From Eubacterium sp. (GTDB lineage: Bacteria > Bacillota > Clostridia > Oscillospirales > Acutalibacteraceae), in assembly GCA_017446095.1 (NCBI GenBank), contig JAFSRN010000016.1:1-64000 (forward strand): a DNA stretch of 64,000 nt. The letters are read 5' to 3'. Shown in pieces: positions 50,822 through 59,395 of the stretch. Below the pieces are notes generated by a model, which saw only the letters and a program-made list of their open reading frames with translations, had not been told where the DNA came from and did not search any database. The translations under genes were made by a program, and so were the position numbers. The stretch's first letter is position 1. Every line of letters starts with the position of its first letter.

Positions 50822-52579
50822 TTATTCTGCCTCTGCGGCAGCTTTTGCTTTTGCTTCTTCTTCCTCTTCAAGCACACGGTAAGCAACCTTGCCAACCAGC
50901 GTCTTGGGAAGCTCTGTGCGAAATTCAATCTCACGCGGCATTGCGTAGCGCGAAATATTTTTTCTGCAGTGCGCAAGGATTTCTTCCTTGATTTTATCGC
51001 TCGGCTCAACGCCCGGGCGAAGCACTACAAACGCCTTAACCTTGTGCATCTTGTACGGGTCGGGAATACCGATTGCGCAGGAGAGCAGCACGTCCGGGTG
51101 CGCGTCGATTGTGTTTTCAACCTGCGACGGGTAAACGTTAACGCCCGATACAATAATGAGCCTCTTAAGCCTCTGCTTGTAGTAGATAAAGCCGTCCTCG
51201 TCCATCGTGCCGAGGTCGCCCGTGTGCAGCCATACGTTGCCGTCGTCGTGCGTGCGCAGGGTTGCAGCGGTTTCAGCCTTGTTGTCAAGGTAGCCCTTCA
51301 TAACAGTCGGGCTCATAATGCAGATTTCGCCCTCTGTGCCGTAAGGCAGTTCCTTGTCGGTGTTCGGGTCAACAATCTGGTAGTAGTTGTCGGGGAACGG
51401 GATGCCGATACTTCCCTCGCGGAAGAAGTCGTGCGGCGTAAGGCAGGACGCCGTTACGCACTCTGTTGTGCCGTAGCCCTCGCGAATCTGCACGCTTGCG
51501 TTATGCTCTTTAAGAAAGGCATCAACCTTCTTTTTAAGCTCGATTGAAAGTGAGTCGCCGCCGCAGAACACGCCCTTGAGGAACGAGAGGTCTGCGCCGT
51601 CAAAGCCGTCGCTGCGAAGCAGAGCCTCAAACAGCGTGGGCACGCCAACAATAACGTTTGGCTTGTATTTCAAAACGTCCTTTGCGTAAGTTTTGATTGT
51701 GAACTGCGGAATCAGCACGCAGGTTGCGCCGTTAACAAGCGCGGTGTGTATGCCAACGCCAAGACCGAAGCCGTGGAACAGCGGCATTACCGAGAACATA
51801 CGCAGCTCCTTCATCGGGAAGCCTGCGCCTGCCGCAACCTCGTAGCCGAGCGCGTTCATATTCAGGTTTGTAAGCTCAATACCCTTTGAAGTACCTGTTG
51901 TACCGCCGGAGAAAAGAATAACTGCCGTGTCGTTCTTCTTGGGGTATGTATTCGGGAGCTCTTTAACCGCCTTGCCGCCTGCAATAAAATCTTTCCAGTC
52001 AATTACGGTTTTGCTGTCCTTCGGAATCGGGGCAGGCTTATCCTTAACCGTAAGCGGATAAAGCATATTGAGCGGGAAGGGAAGCTCATCCTTGATGTGC
52101 GCAACGATGATTTTTATCTCGCAGTCAACATCCTCAAGCGCTTCAAGCACCTTTTCGTAAAACATATCGAGCACAAGCACAGCCTTGCTCTTTGAATGTG
52201 TAACGTAAAACTTGATTTCACCGGGTGCGGAAAGCGGGTGAATCATAGCAGGTACGGCGCTGATTCTGTTAAGCGCGTAAAAGCTGTCAATGCCCTGCGG
52301 TGCGTTGGGCATACAGATTGTTACCTTGTCGCCCTCGTCAATGCCGATAGCCTTAAACGCTTTTGCCACAGCGTCAATCTTCTTAAAGAATTCGGGGTAA
52401 AACGTCTTTTTACCCTGGAACATATAGGCGCAGTTTGTGTAGCAGTTGCCGTTGTAGTGTGTGTCGTACGCGAACTTAATTGCCTCGTACATCGAGCCTT
52501 CGGGGTAGTCAAGCGTTTTCGGCATATCGCCAAAATATTTGAACCACGGTGCTTTAGGTGTATTCTTCGGGGTCTCCAT
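50822..52579 (-). CDS. Acyl-CoA synthetase (AMP-dependent, FadD-like)
   Basis: 585 residues. ANL-superfamily motifs: P-loop LFSGGTTGTSKGIELTN at about 220, GYGTTECVTASC, the hinge TGDLGTMDEDGFIYYKQRLKRLI, and the C-terminal catalytic Lys in PKTLVGKVAYR. Activates a carboxylic acid, probably fatty acid, to acyl-CoA through acyl-AMP. An Ala/Glu tail (EEEEEAKAKAAAEAE) is extra. Ribosome site GGAGG upstream. Palindromic boxes before the gene suggest a repressor. Confidence 0.92.
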   Translation of the reverse strand: METPKNTPKAPWFKYFGDMPKTLDYPEGSMYEAIKFAYDTHYNGNCYTNCAYMFQGKKTFYPEFFKKIDAVAKAFKAIGIDEGDKVTICMPNAPQGIDSFYALNRISAVPAMIHPLSAPGEIKFYVTHSKSKAVLVLDMFYEKVLEALEDVDCEIKIIVAHIKDELPFPLNMLYPLTVKDKPAPIPKDSKTVIDWKDFIAGGKAVKELPNTYPKKNDTAVILFSGGTTGTSKGIELTNLNMNALGYEVAAGAGFPMKELRMFSVMPLFHGFGLGVGIHTALVNGATCVLIPQFTIKTYAKDVLKYKPNVIVGVPTLFEALLRSDGFDGADLSFLKGVFCGGDSLSIELKKKVDAFLKEHNASVQIREGYGTTECVTASCLTPHDFFREGSIGIPFPDNYYQIVDPNTDKELPYGTEGEICIMSPTVMKGYLDNKAETAATLRTHDDGNVWLHTGDLGTMDEDGFIYYKQRLKRLIIVSGVNVYPSQVENTIDAHPDVLLSCAIGIPDPYKMHKVKAFVVLRPGVEPSDKIKEEILAHCRKNISRYAMPREIEFRTELPKTLVGKVAYRVLEEEEEAKAKAAAEAE

Positions 52580-52630
52580 ATTCTTTCCTCCAAGTATTAT
52601 TCCAGTATATTATAGCGAATAATTTCAAAA

Positions 52631-52679
52631 AGACAAACCTTTGTCTAATTTGTTTAGAAATAGTTTAGAATTAGACAAA
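52631..52679. promoter_or_regulatory. Nested palindromes between divergent genes, candidate operator
   Basis: AGACAAA-CC-TTTGTCT at 52631-52646 is a 7-2-7 palindrome; TTTGTCTAATT (52640-52650) is also the inverse of AATTAGACAAA (52669-52679). Three TTTGTCT/AGACAAA half-sites thus lie about 40-100 bp upstream of the acyl-CoA ligase start, as an operator array would. Confidence 0.6.
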
Positions 52680-52726
52680 TTTAAAAAAACTGTTTAAAAC
52701 GCGCCCGTTTTATGTTATGATTGTAG

Positions 52727-52748
52727 GGAGCGGCGATCTCGACGCTCC
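52727..52748. repeat. Short GGAGCG...CGCTCC hairpin, family II
   Basis: GTAGGGAGCG followed by GACGCTCC, as at about 25257, 42220 and 63706. Probably a dispersed small repeat. Confidence 0.55.
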
Positions 52749-52772
52749 ATTTCAACAAAAACGGAGTATATT

Positions 52773-53453
52773 ATGACGTACAAAATCAAGAGAGACCCCA
52801 TTGAAAAAATACCAAAGTGGCAGCTCGTTTTCTGGATAATCGTGCGCATTTCAATGCTCGTTTGCGCGGGATATTCCTTCATCCACGGCAACAAGGTTAT
52901 GGGGTTTGAAAGTGTGTTTTGCTGGATTTTCACACACCTGTGGGATTTGTTCCAGATACTCGGCAACGGCTCGTTTATCGAGGATGTTCCGCCGCTTAAC
53001 CAAACAATGCTCAACCTGATTATTTTTATCGGCATAGTAATCGGCTCGTACCTCGGCGTGTTTGACAGGTACAAGTGGTTTGATGAATTTATGCACATTA
53101 TGGCAGGTATGTGCTGCGCTGTGTTCGGCTACGATTTTGCAGGCATTATTCAGCGCAAAAAGGGCGAGTGCGCTGCCACGCTTGCGGCGATTTTCAGTTT
53201 GATGTTCGCGCTGTCAATCGCTGTCGGCTGGGAGTTTTACGAGTTCCTTATGGACACCCTGCACGGCACAAATCTGCAGCTTGCAAAAGCAGGCGAGGAA
53301 ACCGTGATTTTCGATATCTCAAAGTTCCGCGGCGAGTACGGTTACCTCGGACTTTTCGACACCGTAACCGATATGATGATGAACACCATCGGCGGCATAA
53401 TCGGTATGATATTTATGATAATAATCCGCAACAGGAAAAAGGACAAGCAGTAA
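52773..53453 (+). CDS. YjdF-like (DUF2238) integral membrane protein
   Basis: 226 residues with about six membrane helices. The DUF2238/YjdF pattern is visible: KWFDEFMHIMAGMCCAVFGYDFA, AIAVGWEFYEF-like AVGWEFYEFLMD, and DTVTDMMMNTIGGIIGM. Function of the family unknown. ACGGAG before the ATG. It sits divergent from the acyl-CoA ligase. Confidence 0.82.
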   Translation: MTYKIKRDPIEKIPKWQLVFWIIVRISMLVCAGYSFIHGNKVMGFESVFCWIFTHLWDLFQILGNGSFIEDVPPLNQTMLNLIIFIGIVIGSYLGVFDRYKWFDEFMHIMAGMCCAVFGYDFAGIIQRKKGECAATLAAIFSLMFALSIAVGWEFYEFLMDTLHGTNLQLAKAGEETVIFDISKFRGEYGYLGLFDTVTDMMMNTIGGIIGMIFMIIIRNRKKDKQ

Positions 53454-53464
53454 TGTTTGTCCTT

Positions 53465-53605
53465 TTTGGTATTAAGTTTTAAGCTTATGGTTACTCACTT
53501 TGTTCAAACAATAAAAGGGTGTGGGCAGAGCCCACCCAAAGGCTCAAAACTCAAAGCTTAAAACCTAAAACCCAAAACCCAAAACCTAAAACCAAACAAT
53601 TGACT
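53465..53605. repeat. Intergenic inverted repeat, family III
   Basis: TTTTAAGCTTATGG-type left arm pairs with AAGCTTAAAACC on the right, followed by several CCTAAAACCC/CCCAAAACC tandem units; the centre is GGTGTGGGC-AGA-GCCCACCC. The GTGGGC hairpin recurs at 42160 and 44880. No gene in this space. Confidence 0.62.
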
Positions 53606-53660
53606 TATTTTGTAAAAAATCTTATAATAATACTATCAAATTGAAAAGGCGGAAACGGCT

Positions 53661-55031
53661 ATGAAAATTAATCTGTTAAACGGCAAGGCAATGCAGACCA
53701 CCAAGGGCTGGGGAACCTCGGCGTGCTGGTGGAGTCAGGCGTGTAAGGACAGCGACACGCAGGACAAAATTATCGATCTGCTTTACGGCAAGGACGGGCT
53801 CGGGCTGAACATCTACCGCTATAACATCGGCGGCGGCACCGACCCCGAAAATTTCCGCGTGCCCGACCCGTGGCGCAGAACGGAATCCATGATGCTTTTC
53901 GACAAGGAAAAAGAGGAGGAATCGTGGGACTTCACGCGCGACAGAACTGCCGTTGAGGTGATGAAAAAGGCGCTTGCCACCGGCAATGTCGACACGCTGA
54001 TTCTCTTTGCAAACTCGCCGCACTATTCGCAGACCTCAACAGGTCAGGCGTCGGGCGGCTTCCTCAAGCACACCTGCAACATCCCCAAGTCAAAGTACAA
54101 GGCGTTTGCCGATTACTTCCTCACGGTTACCGAGCATTTTATCAGGGAGGGGCTGCCCGTTACATACATCAGCCCGATTAACGAGCCGCAGTGGAAATGG
54201 GGCGGCAACATCGTATGGCAGGAGGGCTGCCACTATGAGCCCGAAGAGGTTGCCGAGGTGCTGCATATCTTTGCAACGGAAATCAGGCGCAGGAACATCC
54301 CCGTACGCCTTTGCATACCCGAAAGCGGCGAGCTTCTGCAGACCACGCCCAAGTACCTTTACACCCTGCTTGCGGACGACGACATTATGTCGCTTACCGA
54401 CATAATCGCCTACCATTCCTACCATGTTGACGACAGCCCTGAATCGCGCTACGAATTCCGCGATCAGATTGTAAGGGCGCATCCGCAGTACCGCTTTGAT
54501 ATGACAGAGTGGTGCGAGCTGCCCTGCAAACACCACACGCGCGACTTCAAGGGCGCGCTGATTACCGCGCGTATCATCGGTCAGGATATGTCGATTTGCC
54601 GCGCTGTCAGCTGGACTTCGTGGGTTGCGGTCAACGGCATTGCAACAAAAGAGGACGGTTACGACTATGCCGACAGCCTTATCTCTGCTTCCGCCGATTT
54701 CAGCAGGTGGAGTATAGCGGAAAGGTACTACGGCTTTGCGCATTTTTCAAAGTATATCCCCGTCGGCTCAACGGCGCTTGATATCGGGCTTCGCCCCACT
54801 GCTGACAACAACGATTTCAACGCCTTTGCGTTCAAAAGACCTGACGGCAAAACCGTGCTTGTAGCGGTTAACGAGGGCGGCGAAATGCCGCTTGAAATAG
54901 TCGGCGAGTACGCTCATATGCAGGTGATTAAGTCCGATAAGTCCGAAAAACTTGCCACCGTTTACGACGGCGAATTTAAACCGCAAATCACCGTGGACAG
55001 GGACACGATTATCACCGCATTATTTGATTAA
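53661..55031 (+). CDS. GH30-like glycoside hydrolase
   Basis: 456 residues without signal peptide. TIM-barrel hydrolase with acid/base Glu in YISPINEPQWKW and nucleophile Glu in FDMTEWCEL; GLNIYRYNIGGG and a C-terminal beta sandwich (FNAFAFKRPDGKTVLVAVN) also fit GH30. Likely acts in the cytoplasm on an imported oligosaccharide (beta-glucosidase, -xylosidase or fucosidase type). No transporter adjoins; the GPH transporter at 59396 is 4 kb away. Confidence 0.85.
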   Translation: MKINLLNGKAMQTTKGWGTSACWWSQACKDSDTQDKIIDLLYGKDGLGLNIYRYNIGGGTDPENFRVPDPWRRTESMMLFDKEKEEESWDFTRDRTAVEVMKKALATGNVDTLILFANSPHYSQTSTGQASGGFLKHTCNIPKSKYKAFADYFLTVTEHFIREGLPVTYISPINEPQWKWGGNIVWQEGCHYEPEEVAEVLHIFATEIRRRNIPVRLCIPESGELLQTTPKYLYTLLADDDIMSLTDIIAYHSYHVDDSPESRYEFRDQIVRAHPQYRFDMTEWCELPCKHHTRDFKGALITARIIGQDMSICRAVSWTSWVAVNGIATKEDGYDYADSLISASADFSRWSIAERYYGFAHFSKYIPVGSTALDIGLRPTADNNDFNAFAFKRPDGKTVLVAVNEGGEMPLEIVGEYAHMQVIKSDKSEKLATVYDGEFKPQITVDRDTIITALFD

Positions 55032-55051
55032 CGCGTTCACGCTAATACCTA

Positions 55052-55079
55052 TTGACAAAGTAGGAATAAGTGCTATAAT
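55052..55079 (+). promoter_or_regulatory. Promoter of the methionine operon
   Basis: TTGACA (55052-55057), 16-bp spacer, TATAAT (55074-55079). The short leader to the ATG at 55113 leaves no room for a SAM or B12 riboswitch. Confidence 0.85.
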
Positions 55080-55112
55080 CTATTTTATAAATTTATAAAT
55101 CAGGACAGAAAT

Positions 55113-55979
55113 ATGAAAATCAGTGAAATTTTACAGAGCAACAGAGTAACCGTTTCGTTTGAGGTTTTTCCGCCCAAGCAGTGGGATAAAATTGAAAATA
55201 CCAAGGCGCTTGTGCGTGAGATGAGCACCGCAGAGCCGTCGTTTATGAGCGTTACCTACGGCGCGGCAGGCACGCAGTCGGGCTTCACTACCGAGATTGC
55301 AAACGAGGTAAAAAACAGCGGTATAACGCCGCTTTCGCACCTCACCTGCCTCACCTCCACGCGCGACAAAATTCACCGCGTTGTGGATGAGCTTGCGCAA
55401 AACGGTATAGAAAATATACTCGCCCTGCGCGGCGATATCCCCGAAGGCTTTGTGTTCCCCGACAAGCAGTATTTTGAGTACGCCTACCAGCTTGTTAATG
55501 AGATTAAGTCGATGGGCGACTTCTGCATCGGCGGCGCGTGCTACCCCGAAATCCACCCCGAAAGCAAAAACAGGGTGGAGGACATTGAGCACCTTAAGTA
55601 CAAGGTGGACTGCGGCGTGGAATTCCTTACCTCGCAGATGTTTTTTGATAACGATAAGTTCCTTAATTTCTACGAAATGTGCCGCATCAAGGGCATCGAG
55701 GTGCCGATTATCGCAGGCATTATGCCTATTACAAACGCCAAGCAGATTATGCGCAGCATTGAGCTGTCAAACTGCTCTGTGCCAAAGAAGTTTTACCGTA
55801 TTATGGAACGCTTTGGCGACGACCCGAAGTCGATGAAGCAGGCAGGCATAATCTATGCTACAGAGCAGATTATCGACCTTATGGCAAACGGCGTAAACAA
55901 CATCCACATTTACACTATGAACAAGCCCGACGTGGCGGCTGCCATTATGAACGGGCTGTCGGATATCATCAATGGATAA
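55113..55979 (+). CDS. metF: 5,10-methylenetetrahydrofolate reductase
   Basis: 288 residues. MetF barrel with RVTVSFEVFPPK, FMSVTYGAAGT, LALRGDIPEG and FFDNDKF. Makes methyl-THF, the methyl donor for MetH encoded two genes later. Overlaps the next gene by 8 bp. Confidence 0.95.
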   Translation: MKISEILQSNRVTVSFEVFPPKQWDKIENTKALVREMSTAEPSFMSVTYGAAGTQSGFTTEIANEVKNSGITPLSHLTCLTSTRDKIHRVVDELAQNGIENILALRGDIPEGFVFPDKQYFEYAYQLVNEIKSMGDFCIGGACYPEIHPESKNRVEDIEHLKYKVDCGVEFLTSQMFFDNDKFLNFYEMCRIKGIEVPIIAGIMPITNAKQIMRSIELSNCSVPKKFYRIMERFGDDPKSMKQAGIIYATEQIIDLMANGVNNIHIYTMNKPDVAAAIMNGLSDIING

Positions 55980-56526
55980 GGCGGAGATTCTGCGCTATAT
56001 GCGCACAAACAGCCGCATAACCGATGAGCGCGTGCTCGCGCTTGCAGACAGAGCGGCAGACGCTGTGGAAAAAGAGGCTGTGCCAAAAACACTTTACCGC
56101 ATTTTTGACTGCACGGTAAGCGGCGACGCGGTTACAATCGGCGGCGAAACTTTTGTAAGTTCCCACCTTGCGGACAACCTGCGCGGCTGCGGCAGGGCAG
56201 TCCTGTTCGGCGCGACTCTCGGCACGCAGTGCGACAGGCTGATTACCGCGGCGGCGACTACCGACGTTGCGCTTGCAATGGCAATTCAGGCGGCTGCGGC
56301 GTGCAAAATCGAGGAGGTCTGCGACGAACTTGAACAGCAGATTATCGCAGCACACGGCGTTAAACTGCGCCCGCGCTATTCACCTGGTTATTTTGACCTT
56401 GATATATCTGAACAGCAAAAGATTTTTGCAATGATTGAACTCACAAAACGCATCGGCGTTACGCTTACGGAAACATACGAAATGCTGCCGACTAAAAGCG
56501 TAACGGCAATAATAGGAATAGATTAA
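55972..56526 (+). CDS. Stand-alone MetH activation-domain protein
   Basis: 184 residues. Contains the signature of the vitamin-B12-dependent methionine synthase activation domain: RPRYSPGYFDLDISEQQKIF and MLPTKSVTAIIG, which binds SAM to re-methylate oxidised cob(II)alamin. In E. coli this is the C-terminal domain of MetH; here it is a separate gene 2 bp before metH, whose product lacks it. An analogous split is known in Thermotoga. Confidence 0.88.
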   Translation: MDKAEILRYMRTNSRITDERVLALADRAADAVEKEAVPKTLYRIFDCTVSGDAVTIGGETFVSSHLADNLRGCGRAVLFGATLGTQCDRLITAAATTDVALAMAIQAAAACKIEEVCDELEQQIIAAHGVKLRPRYSPGYFDLDISEQQKIFAMIELTKRIGVTLTETYEMLPTKSVTAIIGID

Positions 56527-56528
56527 TT

Positions 56529-58832
56529 ATGATTAAGTATTTCGACGGCGGAATGGGCACCATGCTTAACCTTAAAGCAGGCGAACTTCCCGAACAACTG
56601 AATATCACCGACCCCGAGCGCGTGTTCGCCGTGCACAAGGCGTATGCAGAAGCAGGCGCAGACATCATCACAGCAAACACCTTCGGCGCAAATCCACTTA
56701 AGTACAATAATTGCGCGGAGGTTGTCGGCGCAGGCGTTGCGCTTGCAAAGCGTACGGGCAAAAAGGTTGCGCTCGACCTCGGTCCCACGGGCAAACTGCT
56801 AAAACCCATGGGCGACCTTGATTTTGAGGACTGCGTTGCGCTTTACGCAGAGGTTGTAAAAGCAGGGCGCAACGGCGCGGACATCGTTCTTATTGAAACC
56901 ATGGGCGACACTTACGAAATCAAGGCGGCTGTCCTTGCCGCAAAGGAAAACTGCGACCTGCCTGTTTTTGTGTCCATGATTTTTGACGAAAAGGGCAGGC
57001 TGCTCACTGGCGCGGACGTCAAAACGGCTGTCGCTATGTGCGAGGGGCTTGGCGTTGATGTTATCGGCTTTAACTGCGGGCTCGGTCCTGCGCAGATGAT
57101 TCCGCTTGTTGAAGCGCTTGCGGCTTGTTCGTCCACGCCGATTATGGTTATGCCCAACGCAGGGTTGCCCGAATCGGTCAACGGCAACACCGTTTACAAC
57201 GTTACACCCGATGAATTTGCAGGCTATATGCAGCAGATTGCGAATATCGGCGTGTCCTACCTCGGCGGTTGCTGCGGCACCACGCCCGACCATATCAAAG
57301 CGCTTATTGAGCGCACAAAGGATATTCCCGACCGCGTGCCGGATTACAAAAATACCACGCTCGTTTCAAGCTACAGCGAGTGCGTTGAGCTTGGCAAAAA
57401 AAGCGCGGTAATCGGCGAGCGCATTAACCCCACGGGCAAAAAGCTGCTTAAAGAGGCACTTCGCGCAGGCGATATGGACTACATTCTTAAAGAGGGTATC
57501 ACGCAGCGCGAATGCGGCGCGCACATCCTTGATGTAAACGTCGGTCTGCCCGAAATTGATGAGGTGCAGATGCTCACCGACGCTGTGTATCAGCTGCAGG
57601 CGGTACTTCCAACGCCGCTTCAGCTCGACTCGTCCGACCCCGTGGCTATGGAAAAGGCGCTTCGCATTTACAACGGCAAGCCCATGATTAACTCGGCAAA
57701 CGGCAAGGCAAAATCTATGGCGGAAATCTTTCCGCTTGCAAAAAAATACGGCGGCGTTGTAGTCTGCCTCTGCCTTGACGAAACGGGTATCCCCGAGAGC
57801 GCCGAGGGCAGAATCGCAATTGCCGAAAAAATGATTAATACTGCCGCGGAATACGGCATTGATAAGAAAAATCTTGTGGTCGACGCGCTGACCATGACCG
57901 TCAGCACAAACCAGCAGAACGCGGTTGAAACGCTTAAGGTCGTTGATTACTGCAAAAACACGCTCGGCGTTAACACTGTGCTCGGCGTGTCTAACATCAG
58001 CTTCGGTCTGCCGAACCGCGAGGTTGTTAACACCGCGTTTTACACGCAGGCGCTCGGCGCAGGACTGTCGGGCGGCATAATCAATCCCAAGTCGCAGAGT
58101 ATGATGAACGCCTACTACGCGTTCAACGCGCTTGCAGGGCTTGACGACAACTGCACGGAGTACATCAACTCCGCCGTTGCGGTTGAAACGGTTGCCGCTT
58201 CAACTGCCGAAACCACGCTCAAGGACGCGATTATCAAGGGCATGAAGGACGAAAGCGCCGCCTGCGCAAAGGAACTTCTTAAAACTGCCGAACCGCTTGA
58301 GGTTATCAACGCGCACATCATCCCTGCGCTTGATACCGTGGGCGATGGCTTTGAGAAAAACAAGTTATTCCTGCCGCAGCTTCTTATGGCGGCGGACGCG
58401 GCAAAGGCAGCGTTTGACGAAATTAAGGCAAACCTTGTCAACAAGGGCACGCCGCAGGTTAAGGGCGACAAAATTATTGTTGCCACCGTTGAGGGCGACA
58501 TCCACGATATCGGCAAAAACATCGTCAAGGTGCTTTTGCAGAACTACGGCTTTGACGTTATCGACCTCGGCAAGGACGTCAAGTGCGAAACCGTGCTTGA
58601 AAAAACTATCGAACACGGCGTAAAATTTGTCGGACTCTCCGCGCTTATGACAACGACCGTGCCGAATATGGAAAAAACCATCAGGCTGCTGCACGCCAAC
58701 ACGGACGCAAAGGTGTTCGTCGGCGGCGCAGTGCTTACTAAAGACTACGCAAAAATGATCAACGCCGATTACTACGCAAAGGACGCTATGGAAAGCGTGC
58801 GCATTGCACAGCAATTTTTCGGTAAGGGGTAA
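56529..58832 (+). CDS. metH: B12-dependent methionine synthase, short form
   Basis: 767 residues, against about 1,230 in E. coli. Homocysteine-binding domain (1-285) with zinc ligands in GFNCGLGP and GGCCGTTPDH; pterin-binding domain (about 300-560, IGERINPTGKK); helical B12 cap (about 570-650); and cobalamin domain with EGDIHDIGKNIV, where His is the lower ligand. No C-terminal activation domain; that is supplied by the preceding gene. Methyl-THF plus homocysteine gives methionine. Confidence 0.95.
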   Translation: MIKYFDGGMGTMLNLKAGELPEQLNITDPERVFAVHKAYAEAGADIITANTFGANPLKYNNCAEVVGAGVALAKRTGKKVALDLGPTGKLLKPMGDLDFEDCVALYAEVVKAGRNGADIVLIETMGDTYEIKAAVLAAKENCDLPVFVSMIFDEKGRLLTGADVKTAVAMCEGLGVDVIGFNCGLGPAQMIPLVEALAACSSTPIMVMPNAGLPESVNGNTVYNVTPDEFAGYMQQIANIGVSYLGGCCGTTPDHIKALIERTKDIPDRVPDYKNTTLVSSYSECVELGKKSAVIGERINPTGKKLLKEALRAGDMDYILKEGITQRECGAHILDVNVGLPEIDEVQMLTDAVYQLQAVLPTPLQLDSSDPVAMEKALRIYNGKPMINSANGKAKSMAEIFPLAKKYGGVVVCLCLDETGIPESAEGRIAIAEKMINTAAEYGIDKKNLVVDALTMTVSTNQQNAVETLKVVDYCKNTLGVNTVLGVSNISFGLPNREVVNTAFYTQALGAGLSGGIINPKSQSMMNAYYAFNALAGLDDNCTEYINSAVAVETVAASTAETTLKDAIIKGMKDESAACAKELLKTAEPLEVINAHIIPALDTVGDGFEKNKLFLPQLLMAADAAKAAFDEIKANLVNKGTPQVKGDKIIVATVEGDIHDIGKNIVKVLLQNYGFDVIDLGKDVKCETVLEKTIEHGVKFVGLSALMTTTVPNMEKTIRLLHANTDAKVFVGGAVLTKDYAKMINADYYAKDAMESVRIAQQFFGKG

Positions 58833-58838
58833 ACTACT

Positions 58839-59237
58839 ATGATGATATCAACCAAAGGCAGGTATGCGCTTAGCATAATGCTTGACCTCGTGCAGAACGG
58901 CGGCGAGGAAAACTATATTTCGCTCAAGGATATTGCAGAGCGCCAGCAAATCAGCATGAAGTATCTTGAAGCGATTATCGCCAAGCTCTCAAAGGGCGGA
59001 TTGGTGGACAGCGCGCGCGGCAAAAGCGGCGGCTACCGCCTCAACCGCAAGCCCGAGGAATACAAGGTTGGCGAAATCCTGATTTTAACCGAAAAATCGC
59101 TTGCACCCGTTGCGTGCATTGATTGCGAAAAAGAGTGCACAAAAGAGGGTTCGTGCCTTACGCGCCCTATGTGGAACGAACTCAACGAGGTGATTATGGA
59201 ATTCCTTAATTCCAAAACCCTGGCAGACTTATTATAG
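58839..59237 (+). CDS. Rrf2-family regulator with four-cysteine cluster
   Basis: 132 residues. Rrf2 winged helix: MMISTKGRYALSIMLDL at the start and LKDIAERQQISMKYLEAI recognition helix. A Cys-rich loop CIDCEKECTKEGSC (four Cys, about 86-99) could bind an Fe-S cluster, as in IscR. Seven bp after metH and so probably in its operon. It may couple methionine or iron-sulphur supply to redox state. CymR is an alternative, but CymR lacks the cluster. Confidence 0.9.
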   Translation: MMISTKGRYALSIMLDLVQNGGEENYISLKDIAERQQISMKYLEAIIAKLSKGGLVDSARGKSGGYRLNRKPEEYKVGEILILTEKSLAPVACIDCEKECTKEGSCLTRPMWNELNEVIMEFLNSKTLADLL

Positions 59238-59248
59238 TATTATTGTGT

Positions 59249-59279
59249 GGGCGGGTTTCCTAACCTGCCCGCTTTTTTT
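59249..59279 (+). terminator. Terminator of the metF-metH-rrf2 operon
   Basis: GGGCGGGTT / AACCTGCCC stem with one mismatch position, then GC and seven T. Confidence 0.9.
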
Positions 59280-59333
59280 GTGTATTCTGCTGTAAAAATG
59301 TATAAAATCTGTATAAAATATGTAAATTTTAAC

Positions 59334-59362
59334 TTGTATTATATTTTTTAATTTGATATAAT
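59334..59362 (+). promoter_or_regulatory. Promoter of the GPH transporter gene
   Basis: TTGTAT (59334-59339), 17-bp spacer, TATAAT (59357-59362). Confidence 0.75.
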
Positions 59363-59395
59363 AGAGTGAATATATTTAGAAAAGGGGTTTTCTTT

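Noticed and set aside
55080-55112. SAM or cobalamin riboswitch before metF
   Set aside because: Only about 25-30 nt separate the promoter from the start codon, far too short for either class.
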